The notes under the pieces were generated by a model that saw only the letters and a list, made by a program, of their open reading frames with translations, had not been told where the DNA came from and made no database searches. The translations under genes were made by a program, and so were the position numbers. Source: Clostridia bacterium (GTDB lineage Bacteria > Bacillota > Clostridia > Christensenellales > CAG-1252). From it: DNA of 63,142 bases. Shown here one piece after another: positions 19,710 to 27,486 of this stretch; positions within the stretch are counted from its first letter, which is position 1, and the number at the start of each line of letters is the position of its first letter. Location of the stretch: positions 1-63,142 of the forward strand of contig JAIKVL010000002.1 of the NCBI GenBank assembly GCA_024685775.1, in the 5' to 3' direction.

Positions 19710-19735
19710 TCGGTCCGCGGTCTGAAACGATAAAA

Positions 19736-19767
19736 AACTCTCCGATTTTTTCGGGGAGTTTTTTTTA
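19736..19767 (+). terminator. Terminator after thiT
   Basis: AACTCTCCGA, T-rich loop, TCGGGGAGTT (one T-G wobble pair) followed by T-run. Confidence 0.85.
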
Positions 19768-19792
19768 TCTCCCGAAACCGACGAACCTTTAT

Positions 19793-19822
19793 TTGACTAT
19801 TTGGGGAAAAGAGGACTATAAT
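19793..19822 (+). promoter_or_regulatory. Promoter of the degenerate ABC ATPase gene (leaderless configuration)
   Basis: TTGACT (19793-19798), 18-base spacer, TATAAT (19817-19822). Only 6 bases lie between the -10 box and ATG 19829, with no Shine-Dalgarno sequence. Confidence 0.8.
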
Positions 19823-19828
19823 TTACTT

Positions 19829-20890
19829 ATGAGTAAATTAGAGTGCAGAGACGTATCGATCAAATATTTCGGTTACGATGAATCCGTGGCGGGATTTTCC
19901 TCCTCGTTTTCGGACGGCGTAAACGTCGTTTTCGGCGCGCAGGGAAGCGGTAAGACGACGCTTTTGAAAGCGCTTGCCGGTTTGATCGAATCTTCGGGCG
20001 AGATTCTTTTCGACGGCGCGAGCGTCCGCGATATTCCTTTGAAAGATCGCGATTTTCAACTCGTATTCGACGATCTCGGTCTCTTTTCGCGCCACAGCGT
20101 TTTATATAATCTCGAATATCCTTTGAAAAAAAGAGGGATTCCGAAAGAGAAAAGGCGCGACGCCGTCTATCAAGCGGCGAAGCTTTTCGGGCTCGACGTC
20201 ATGATCGAAGCGCCTGTCTATCGCCTGACCGAATGGCATAAAGTCGCGCTCGCGCTTTGCAGGGTGTATCTTCGCAAGGCGAAAGTCGTTTTTATCGACA
20301 ACGTTTTTTCCCGTTTGGACGTTTGCGCGAGAAAGCAGGCGTTTTTGGAATTCATGCCTCTTTTATCCGATCGCGGGATCGTTGTCTTCGCGACGGACGA
20401 GGTCGCGGAAGCAGCGGCGCTTTCCGAGGAAATTTATTTTTTGAATGCGGGATATTTGCTTCAAAAGGGCAGTTTGCGGGAAATTATGGAAAAACCTTCG
20501 TGCGTCGCCGCTTTTTCCGCGTTTCAAGAATATCCTTCTGTTTTGACGGCGGAACTCGGCGAAGACGAGATCTCGGTCGGAAATGCCATCGCGGAATTCA
20601 AATCGCCCGTTTCGGACGTTTATATCGGGAAATCCGTTCTCGCTGGGTTTCTTCCTTTCGATTTCGTTCTATCGGAAGACGGTTTCGAGGCGAAAGTCCT
20701 TGCCCGCCTTTTTTCGGCGGAAACTCCGCTTTACGTTTTCGAAACGGAGCAAGGTAGGGTGTTCGCCGCGATTAAAGAAAAGCTCTCGATCGGAGAAAAA
20801 GTCAAACTCGGGATCGTTCGCGCGCGTTTTTTGTTTGACTTAACGAACGAACGCTGCATTATGAGGAGTCAAAATGAAAAAAGTAATTAA
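19829..20890 (+). CDS. Degenerate MalK-type ABC ATPase-like protein
   Basis: The 353-residue protein has the layout of a MalK/UgpC-type ABC ATPase with a C-terminal TOBE-like domain (about residues 235-350). Walker A is intact (GAQGSGKTT, 36-44). Other motifs are not: the Q-loop Gln is Asp81, the LSGGQ signature reads LTEWH (133-137), the Walker B Glu is Asn158 after Asp157, and the H-loop His is Asp190. The D-loop SRLD (161-164) remains. It may bind ATP without hydrolysing it well. The reading frame is intact and has its own promoter, so it is not an obvious pseudogene. No permease adjoins it; the next gene is an S41 peptidase, overlapping by 17 bases. Function unknown. Confidence 0.75.
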   Translation: MSKLECRDVSIKYFGYDESVAGFSSSFSDGVNVVFGAQGSGKTTLLKALAGLIESSGEILFDGASVRDIPLKDRDFQLVFDDLGLFSRHSVLYNLEYPLKKRGIPKEKRRDAVYQAAKLFGLDVMIEAPVYRLTEWHKVALALCRVYLRKAKVVFIDNVFSRLDVCARKQAFLEFMPLLSDRGIVVFATDEVAEAAALSEEIYFLNAGYLLQKGSLREIMEKPSCVAAFSAFQEYPSVLTAELGEDEISVGNAIAEFKSPVSDVYIGKSVLAGFLPFDFVLSEDGFEAKVLARLFSAETPLYVFETEQGRVFAAIKEKLSIGEKVKLGIVRARFLFDLTNERCIMRSQNEKSN

Positions 20891-22169
20891 AATTTTGTTT
20901 TGCGTCGTGCTTTCGGCAGCGACGCTTTTATGCGTCTTTTCGTGCAAAAAAAATCCCGATTTGACCACGGACGGGGATTACGATCTTTTGCAGAACGTGA
21001 TCCGTTTCGTTCAGGAAAACTACTACAAGGAAATGGATAAGGACACCGCGGATCTTTACGCGGCGTACGGAATTATCGAAAGTCTCGGCGAGCATAATTA
21101 CATTTTTCCCGACAGACCGTCCGCTTCAACCGGTGACACCTCTGGATTCGGACTTCTCGTCAAATCCACTTTTTACAACGAAGTCTTTATCGATTGGATC
21201 TTGCCCGGATCGCCTTTCGAAAACGAGAGCAACGGCGTAAAACCGCAGCGCGGCGACGAGATCTACGCGATCGACGGGAAAAGAATCTCCGGCGCGGATA
21301 AAAGTTATTTTCAGTCGTTGGTCGCGGCGAAAAAGAAGGGTGTGGACACCGTCTTTACGCTGAAAAGAAACGGCGAATCGTTGAACGTTACCTATCAAAA
21401 GATCGATTACGACTTTCCGCGATGCTATTATGTAAACGATCTTCCGGGCGTACCTTCGGATTTCGGATATATCTGTTTGCGATCTTTCGACGGGTCTTAC
21501 ACGCGTATTTTGGCGGAAATCACCGAGTCTTTCAAGTCCTATCTCGAAGACGGGAATAAAGCTTTGATCCTCGATCTTCGCGGAAACGGCGGCGGCAGTA
21601 CTTCGGTTCTTACGAGAATGGCTTCCTATTTGATCGGCGACGTTAAGGATGAAAAGTATTATAACGCGAAAACCAAGAATTACAACGTTCCGCTTGTCGA
21701 AGTTAATTACGTCAGGGCGGGAAAGACCCACGTTTATTCCACGACGCCTTCGCAATACGCGATCAAAGATCCGATCTACGTTTTGGCGGACGGCGGAACG
21801 GCTTCCGCATCCGAAGCCTTGATCGGCGCGATGAAAGCCCACGGAACGCTGACCAAACTCATCGGCAAAGAGACGGTCGGCAAGGGCGTCGCGCAAAACG
21901 GATTTACCTATTATTCGGATCGTGATCCCGGATACCTTTACGATTATTTCAAAAACGAGGACGGGGAGACGGTGCGCGAAGGATTCTTCGTCCAAGTCGT
22001 CGTCGGTGAGTATTACATTATCGACGATTCGAAAGAAGGCGGAAAGTACTGCATGAACGGAGTCCCGTTTAAGCCCGACGTCGAGATCGACGGAACGAAT
22101 CCGATCACGACATCGTTTGCGGAGGATCTGTATATCGCGGCGGCGATCGCCGATTATCAATCCAAGTAA
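20874..22169 (+). CDS. S41 family peptidase, lipoprotein (CtpA-like)
   Basis: This 431-residue C-terminal processing peptidase-like protein has a lipoprotein signal peptide (LLCVFSC lipobox, Cys near residue 24), so it should be anchored outside the membrane. A PDZ-like domain (about residues 90-170, with PQRGDEIYAIDGKRIS) precedes the S41 core: ALILDLRGNGGGSTSVL, the nucleophile region GGTASASEALIGAMK, and the lysine of GKETVGKGVAQ. Start ATG 20874 follows GAGGAG. It overlaps the degenerate ABC gene, which suggests co-translation. The substrate is unknown. Confidence 0.88.
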   Translation: MKKVIKILFCVVLSAATLLCVFSCKKNPDLTTDGDYDLLQNVIRFVQENYYKEMDKDTADLYAAYGIIESLGEHNYIFPDRPSASTGDTSGFGLLVKSTFYNEVFIDWILPGSPFENESNGVKPQRGDEIYAIDGKRISGADKSYFQSLVAAKKKGVDTVFTLKRNGESLNVTYQKIDYDFPRCYYVNDLPGVPSDFGYICLRSFDGSYTRILAEITESFKSYLEDGNKALILDLRGNGGGSTSVLTRMASYLIGDVKDEKYYNAKTKNYNVPLVEVNYVRAGKTHVYSTTPSQYAIKDPIYVLADGGTASASEALIGAMKAHGTLTKLIGKETVGKGVAQNGFTYYSDRDPGYLYDYFKNEDGETVREGFFVQVVVGEYYIIDDSKEGGKYCMNGVPFKPDVEIDGTNPITTSFAEDLYIAAAIADYQSK

Positions 22170-22196
22170 TAAAAAATTTTCCAAGGGGGAAAAATT

Positions 22197-23240
22197 ATGA
22201 AAAAAATATTAGCTGCATTACTCGTTCTTTCCTTTGTCATCGTTTCGATCTTCTCTTTTTCCGCTTGTACGGGAAAAGCCTCCGTTAAAACGGTTGCCAT
22301 CACGATCGCAGTCCCGGACGGTGGTCCCGCGCTCGGTATGGCGTACCTTATGAAGAACTATGAAAAGATCGGGGAAACGAGCGTTACCTACAAGATCGTG
22401 GACGGCGCGAACGGGATCAAAGCCGCCGTTATGAGCGGGGAAGCCGATATCGCGATCCTGCCTTCGAATATGGCGGCGATCTTGTATAACAACAAAATCG
22501 ATATCAAACTCGTCGGAACGAACAGTTACGGCTTGCTTTATATGCTTTCGAACGTCGTTTCCGCGGAAAGCTTTACGCTCGATTCTCTCAAAGGCGAGGT
22601 CTTAAACCTGCTCGGGCAAGGCGGGACTCCCGAGATCGTCGTCAAGAAGGTTCTCGACGCGGCGGAGATCGCTTATGAAGAAAGCGACGTTGCGATCCCG
22701 AATAAAGTCGCGTTGAAATTCCACGCCGACGGAAAGACCATCATCGGTGGGTTGAAGCAAAAGACGATCCGTTTCGCCGTCCTCGGCGAACCCGCCGTGT
22801 CGACCGCATTGCAACAGGTCGGTTCTCCGCTCGGAATCGTTTTGAATCTGCAAGATGCTTGGAAGACCGCAGCGGGAACCGCGGCGAGCTATCCGCAAAC
22901 CGCGCTCGTCGCGAAGAGTTCTTTAATCAAAACTGATGCGGAACTCGTAAAAAAGGTCGCGAAATTGACTTTCGATAACAGTTTGAAACTTAATCAGGAC
23001 GCGCAGCCTTTGATCGACTGTTTGCGCGAAAAGGGCGCGACCGTTCCCGCTACGTTCGGCACCGAGGGCGTCCAAAGGACGAATATCACGCCGAAATTCG
23101 GCGCTCGTGCAAAATCGGATCTCGTGGCGTATTTTACGATCTTGAAAGAGTATAAAGCGCAGTTGATCGGCGGAAAGCTCCCCGCGGACGACTTCTATAT
23201 GGAAGGAGCGGATCTCGAAACCTATCAAGGCGACGAATAA
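22197..23240 (+). CDS. ABC transporter substrate-binding lipoprotein (NitT/TauT, NMT1/THI5-like)
   Basis: This 347-residue substrate-binding protein has a lipoprotein signal (FSFSAC, Cys near residue 25). It matches the NMT1/THI5-like periplasmic-binding fold, with DGGPALGMAYLMKNYE, AAVMSGEADIAILPSNMAA and GGTPEIVVKKVLD. It is the first gene of a three-gene importer with the permease and ATPase downstream. Ligands of this family include nitrate, sulfonates and thiamine precursors. The nearby thiT gene makes a pyrimidine precursor conceivable, but no riboswitch precedes this gene, so the substrate remains open. RBS AAGGGGG. Confidence 0.85.
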   Translation: MKKILAALLVLSFVIVSIFSFSACTGKASVKTVAITIAVPDGGPALGMAYLMKNYEKIGETSVTYKIVDGANGIKAAVMSGEADIAILPSNMAAILYNNKIDIKLVGTNSYGLLYMLSNVVSAESFTLDSLKGEVLNLLGQGGTPEIVVKKVLDAAEIAYEESDVAIPNKVALKFHADGKTIIGGLKQKTIRFAVLGEPAVSTALQQVGSPLGIVLNLQDAWKTAAGTAASYPQTALVAKSSLIKTDAELVKKVAKLTFDNSLKLNQDAQPLIDCLREKGATVPATFGTEGVQRTNITPKFGARAKSDLVAYFTILKEYKAQLIGGKLPADDFYMEGADLETYQGDE

Positions 23241-23243
23241 TCG

Positions 23244-24008
23244 ATGGATAGAAAGAGGATCGTTGAAAATATCGTCGCGCCCCTCGTCGGTCTTGCGGCG
23301 TTCATCGGGATTTGGTACGCCGCGGCGGCGTGGATCGGCGTTTCGATCATTCTGCCGTCGCCGACGGAAACCCTTTCGAGTTTTTTCCGTTTGCTCGGAA
23401 GCTCCTTCTTTTACGTCGCGGTAGGACATACCTTGCTTCGAACGATTCTCAGCTTTCTCGTCGCGTTTTTTCTCGCTTGTGTTTTTGCATTTTTATCGAA
23501 AATATCCGCATTTTTCAGAAACGCGTTTTCTCCGATCGCGATCATTATGCGCGTCCTGCCGACGATTTCCGTCATCTTGCTCGTCTTGATTTGGTTTAAG
23601 AGCGCGACGGCGCCGTTCGTCATCACGTTTATCGTAATCTTTCCGATGCTCTATACGACCGTTTTGAACGCGTCGGACGGAGTCGATAAAAATCTCGTCG
23701 AAATGGGACAGGTATACGGATTTTCCCGCCTGAAACTTTTTTCCCGAATTTACGTTCCGCAAATGACGCCCGCCGTCCTGACCGGCGTCGGGATCACTCT
23801 TTCTTTCTCCGTTAAGTTGACGGTCGCGGCGGAAGTCTTGTCTTCGACGAAAGAGAGTATGGGGCGTTATATGCAGTCTTCCTCCGCTTATATCGAGACC
23901 GCGAACCTTCTCGCTTGGACGATCGCGGCGATCCTTCTCGGTTTTTTGCTCGAAACCGCGGTGCTTCTCATCAAGAAAAAGACGACGGGGTGGTATTATG
24001 GAAAATAA
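23244..24008 (+). CDS. ABC transporter permease (SsuC/TauC family)
   Basis: This 254-residue inner membrane permease of the BPD_transp_1 family has about six membrane helices. The EAA-like loop that contacts the ATPase is visible around ASDGVDKNLVEMGQVYGFSR, followed by FSRIYVPQMTPAVLTGVGIT. It starts 4 bases after the substrate-binding protein stop and overlaps the ATPase gene by 11 bases. Together the three genes form a complete importer. Confidence 0.9.
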   Translation: MDRKRIVENIVAPLVGLAAFIGIWYAAAAWIGVSIILPSPTETLSSFFRLLGSSFFYVAVGHTLLRTILSFLVAFFLACVFAFLSKISAFFRNAFSPIAIIMRVLPTISVILLVLIWFKSATAPFVITFIVIFPMLYTTVLNASDGVDKNLVEMGQVYGFSRLKLFSRIYVPQMTPAVLTGVGITLSFSVKLTVAAEVLSSTKESMGRYMQSSSAYIETANLLAWTIAAILLGFLLETAVLLIKKKTTGWYYGK

Positions 24009-24687
24009 AGTAATATCCGTGCGTTTCGGCGAAAACGTCATTTTCGATCGGTTTGAATTCAAGCCCGAGGAGAATAAAATTACCTGCGTCCTCGGTCCTT
24101 CCGGGTCTGGTAAAACGACTCTTCTGAAAGCTTTTTGCGGGTTGGTGAAACAAGAGTTTTCTCCGGAAAAGTGTTCGGTCGTATTTCAAGATCAAAGGCT
24201 TCTTCCTCATTTGAATGTCCTCGATAATATCGCGATCGTTCTTCCCGGGAAAAGGAAAGAAAGAAAGGAAAAAGCTTTATCTCTTCTTGCCGACATGGAG
24301 CTCTCTTCCTCGTCGAAACTCTATCCGTCGGAGCTGTCCGGGGGAATGGCGCAACGCGTCGCGATCGCGCGCGCTCTCGCTTACAGCGCGCCTTATCTTT
24401 TGATGGACGAACCTTTCAAAGGGCTCGATCTCGCTTTACAAGAGCGATTGATCCGCTATTTTCTCTCGGTTTGGGAGAAGGATAGGAGGACGACCCTTTT
24501 CGTTACTCATAGCATTCTTGAAGCCATCCTCGTCGCGGATCGGATTGTCGTCTTGAAAAAAGAAGAGGCGGGCGCGAAGATCCTCTTCGATCGCTCTTTC
24601 GATATGCCGAGAGAAGATCGCGCGCTCGGCAATCCCGAAGTGGACGCGCTGCGTTCGGATCTACACGCCGTTCTTTCAAGGCTTTAA
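23998..24687 (+). CDS. ABC transporter ATP-binding protein (SsuB/TauB family)
   Basis: This 229-residue ATPase has all expected motifs: Walker A GPSGSGKTT (about residue 33), Q-loop VVFQDQRLLPHL, signature LSGGMAQRVAIARAL, Walker B YLLMDEP, and H-loop FVTHSILEA. It energises the adjacent permease. In contrast with the ABC-like protein at 19829 it looks fully functional. It overlaps the permease by 11 bases, and its end converges with the small - strand gene at 24676, overlapping by 12 bases. Confidence 0.92.
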   Translation: MENKVISVRFGENVIFDRFEFKPEENKITCVLGPSGSGKTTLLKAFCGLVKQEFSPEKCSVVFQDQRLLPHLNVLDNIAIVLPGKRKERKEKALSLLADMELSSSSKLYPSELSGGMAQRVAIARALAYSAPYLLMDEPFKGLDLALQERLIRYFLSVWEKDRRTTLFVTHSILEAILVADRIVVLKKEEAGAKILFDRSFDMPREDRALGNPEVDALRSDLHAVLSRL

Positions 24688-24963
24688 TCGATTTCCTTTT
24701 AACATTTCGATCACGCCGTTTAACCGTTGCTTTTGCTCCTCGTTCAGCATCGGAGCGACGCTGTCGGCGAACGCGCGAAGTTTTTCGTCGCTTAAACTTC
24801 CGTTTGCTTTTTGTTCGTTCGCAACTTTGAAAATGTCGGAAAGAAGCTCGGAATCGCTTTTGTTTTTATAGGATTCCGCCGTTTTTCTCGCGTCGTTTTG
24901 ATCGAATGAACCCTGCGTTTTTTCTCTTTGATCCGCCTGATTTTTGAATGATCTGAAATCCAT
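24676..24963 (-). CDS. Small uncharacterised protein
   Basis: I do not recognise this 95-residue protein. It is hydrophilic, Gln/Lys/Asp-rich and predicted mainly helical, with no membrane segment or cysteine. The C-terminal half (SELLSDIFKVANEQKANGSL, then LRAFADSVAPMLNEEQKQRL) looks like a folded helical module. ATG 24963 has a good AAAGGAG 8 bases upstream on the - strand, so it is likely real; a 14-codon extension has no such site. It is divergent from the small protein gene at 25027, sharing a 63-base intergenic region. Confidence 0.7.
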   Translation of the reverse strand: MDFRSFKNQADQREKTQGSFDQNDARKTAESYKNKSDSELLSDIFKVANEQKANGSLSDEKLRAFADSVAPMLNEEQKQRLNGVIEMLKGNRLKP

Positions 24964-25026
24964 CGTTTTCTCCTTTACACACTGAATTATATTTCGGCGC
25001 ATATAGTTTTGTTACGGAGGGAGTTT
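24964..25026. promoter_or_regulatory. Short divergent promoter region between two small genes
   Basis: A - strand TATAAT (24986-24991) and a + strand TATAGT (25002-25007) lie 10 bases apart, with Shine-Dalgarno sequences for both genes at the two ends. No convincing -35 box was seen for either, which may point to activator dependence or an alternative sigma factor. Confidence 0.45.
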
Positions 25027-25383
25027 ATGGATCTGTCTAATCTACTCGGTGAGATCGGAAAGGGAAAGGCGGGCGCGCTCGGCGCGCTTCTGCCTTTTTT
25101 ACTCGGAGGAAAAGGCGTCGACCTCGGCGGATTGTTATCGGGCGCGCTCGGCGGGAATAACGCTATTTCAGAGCTTTTCCCGTTTTTCGAAAAAAAAGGA
25201 GAGAGCGGTTCGGGATCGTATCCTCCTCTTTTCGGATCCGAAGAAATGCCGCTGAACGTTTTGTCGTCTGTGCTGAATTCTTCCGCATTATCGGGGCATA
25301 ATGCGAAAACGGATAAGAAAAAGGGCGGCGAATATCCATATGAGTTACAATATAATCGCCCGGAACCTGTCATTAAAAAATAA
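25027..25383 (+). CDS. Small Gly/Leu-rich uncharacterised protein
   Basis: I do not recognise this 118-residue protein. The first 50 residues are rich in Gly and Leu (GALGALLPFLLGGKGVDLGG, then LLSGALGG) and could associate with membranes or self-assemble; the rest is hydrophilic with a basic stretch. ATG 25027 follows GGAGGGAG by 5 bases; a start six codons earlier lies before that site. It is transcribed divergently from the small protein gene at 24963, and the two may work together; this is inference from position only. Confidence 0.65.
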   Translation: MDLSNLLGEIGKGKAGALGALLPFLLGGKGVDLGGLLSGALGGNNAISELFPFFEKKGESGSGSYPPLFGSEEMPLNVLSSVLNSSALSGHNAKTDKKKGGEYPYELQYNRPEPVIKK

Positions 25384-25418
25384 ATATAGTATAAATACTT
25401 CCCAAAAACCACAAGATA

Positions 25419-25427
25419 TGGTATAAT
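25419..25427 (+). promoter_or_regulatory. Extended -10 promoter upstream of the topoisomerase pair
   Basis: TGGTATAAT is an extended -10 element. The -35 region is weak. A leader of about 80 bases with a small AT-rich hairpin (around 25440-25463) precedes the GTG start. Confidence 0.65.
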
Positions 25428-25515
25428 ATCGAAGATTTTAGCGCAAAAGGCTTTTTTTGTGCGAAAATATGAAGCGTCGGTTCGTTTGAATCGCGTCGAT
25501 TTTTCGGAGGCATTT

Positions 25516-27486
25516 GTGAGCAAAGAGTATAACGCAAAGGACATACAAGTTCTCGAAGGTTTGGAAGCGGTTCGCCTTCGCCCCGGTATGTATATCGGAA
25601 CGACGGGCGCGAAAGGTCTGCACCATATCTTGTGGGAGATCGTCGATAATGCGCTGGACGAGATCTGCAACGGGTTCGGTTCTCGCGTGGAGATCATCAT
25701 TTATCCGGACGGAAGCATTTCCGTTGAGGACGACGGGCGCGGTATCCCGGTCGATAAACATCCGCAGCTCGGCATCAGCGGCGTCGAGGTCGTCTTTACG
25801 CAACTGCATGCGGGCGGTAAATTCAATAACGATAATTACACCTTTTCCGGTGGTTTGCACGGCGTCGGCGCGTCCGTTACGAACGCTCTTTCCGAATGGC
25901 TCGACGTCACGATCTATAAAAACAAAAAAGTCTATAAGCAGGAGTTCCATTCTCCCGAGATCAACGGCAAGATTTTGAGCGGTATTCCGCGCACCGCGCT
26001 TGTCGAGACAGCGGAAAAGACGGATAAACACGGGACTTTCGTCCGCTTTATGCCCGATAAACGCGTCTTCGGGAAAGAGGTCTTCAATTATCAAACGATC
26101 GTCACCCACGTTCAGGAACAAGCCTTTTTGAATAAGGGGATCACGATCTCCGTCGAGGATAAACGCCAACTTGACGACGATTTGAACAGTCTCAAATCGA
26201 CGTTTTGTTACGAGCGCGGAATCACGGATTTCGTAAAGTATTTGAACGACGGAAAGGAAACTCTGTTCCCCGAGCCCATCGAATTCGAGGTTTCGCAGGA
26301 TAAATTTTATCTCGGTCTTTCGATGCAACACACCGGCGCCTACACCGAGAGCATTTTCTCTTTTGTAAACAGCATCCCGACGACCGAAGGCGGGACGCAC
26401 GAGATCGGTTTCAAGAGCGCTTTGACCAAGGTAATGAACGATTACGGGAGAAAGCGCGGATTGATCAAAGATAAAGATCCTTCGCTCCAAGGCGAAGATT
26501 TTCGCGAAGGGTTGACTTGCGTCCTTTCGATCCGCATGCAAAACGTCCAATTCGAAGGACAGACGAAGACCAAGCTCGGAAACCCGGAGATCCGCCCGCT
26601 CGTGGAAAGCATCGTCATGGAAAAACTCGACGCTTATTTGAGCGAGAAAAAGCATTTCGAATGCGGCGACGCGATCATCGAAAAGGCGCTCGGCGCGGCG
26701 AAGGTCAGAGAAGCGGGTAAAAAGGCGAAAGAGCTTGCGCGCCAGAAGAATAACGCGACGACGAATATGCTGATCGGCAAACTCGCGAACTGCACCGGCA
26801 AAAAAGCGGAGTTGAACGAGCTTTTTATCGTCGAGGGCGATTCCGCAGGCGGCAGCGCGAAACAGGGCAGAGATCGCCGCTATCAAGCGATCCTTCCGCT
26901 TCGCGGCAAGCCGATCAACGCGGAAAAGAAAAGGATCGATCAACTCCTTTCCAATGAAGAAATATGCACGATTATTTCCGCGCTCGGCGCGAATTTCGAT
27001 ACCGAATTCAACGTTAACGCTTTGAAATTCGGCAAAGTCATCATTCTCGCCGATGCAGACCAAGACGGCGCGCACATTCGCTCCATTCTTTTAACCTTCT
27101 TCTTCCGCTATATGAAAGAATTGATTACGGAAGGTCACCTCTTTATCGGAATGCCGCCGCTTTTCAAAGTCGAGAAAAAGGACGTCGTAAAATATGCTTA
27201 CGACGATTCCGCGCTCGAACAGATTATTTCGGAAGTCGGAAGGAATTATAAATTGCAACGCTATAAAGGTCTCGGCGAAATGAACCCCGAGCAACTTTGG
27301 GACACGACGATGAATCCCGAAACGCGTTGCCTGACGCGCGTTTCGATCGAGGACGCCGCTTCCGCCGATCGTTTGATCTCGACCCTGATGGGCGACAACG
27401 TGGACGCGCGTAAGTCCTATATCTACCAATACGCGAACTTTAACAGGAAAGACGAAATCGAGAAAAAAGGGTACTTAAATGTCTAA
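25516..27486 (+). CDS. Type IIA topoisomerase subunit B (GyrB/ParE)
   Basis: This 656-residue ATPase subunit has the GHKL domain (EIVDNALDEIC, DDGRGIPV, GGLHGVGASVTNALS), the transducer domain and the TOPRIM domain (ELFIVEGDSAGGSAKQGRDR near residue 430; ILADADQDGAHIRSILL), and ends with the PLRGKP and YKGLGEMNPEQLW family motifs. It pairs with the overlapping subunit A gene. GTG 25516 follows CGGAGG by 5 bases and is preferred over GTG 25459. Sequence alone does not settle whether it is GyrB or ParE. Confidence 0.93.
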   Translation: MSKEYNAKDIQVLEGLEAVRLRPGMYIGTTGAKGLHHILWEIVDNALDEICNGFGSRVEIIIYPDGSISVEDDGRGIPVDKHPQLGISGVEVVFTQLHAGGKFNNDNYTFSGGLHGVGASVTNALSEWLDVTIYKNKKVYKQEFHSPEINGKILSGIPRTALVETAEKTDKHGTFVRFMPDKRVFGKEVFNYQTIVTHVQEQAFLNKGITISVEDKRQLDDDLNSLKSTFCYERGITDFVKYLNDGKETLFPEPIEFEVSQDKFYLGLSMQHTGAYTESIFSFVNSIPTTEGGTHEIGFKSALTKVMNDYGRKRGLIKDKDPSLQGEDFREGLTCVLSIRMQNVQFEGQTKTKLGNPEIRPLVESIVMEKLDAYLSEKKHFECGDAIIEKALGAAKVREAGKKAKELARQKNNATTNMLIGKLANCTGKKAELNELFIVEGDSAGGSAKQGRDRRYQAILPLRGKPINAEKKRIDQLLSNEEICTIISALGANFDTEFNVNALKFGKVIILADADQDGAHIRSILLTFFFRYMKELITEGHLFIGMPPLFKVEKKDVVKYAYDDSALEQIISEVGRNYKLQRYKGLGEMNPEQLWDTTMNPETRCLTRVSIEDAASADRLISTLMGDNVDARKSYIYQYANFNRKDEIEKKGYLNV

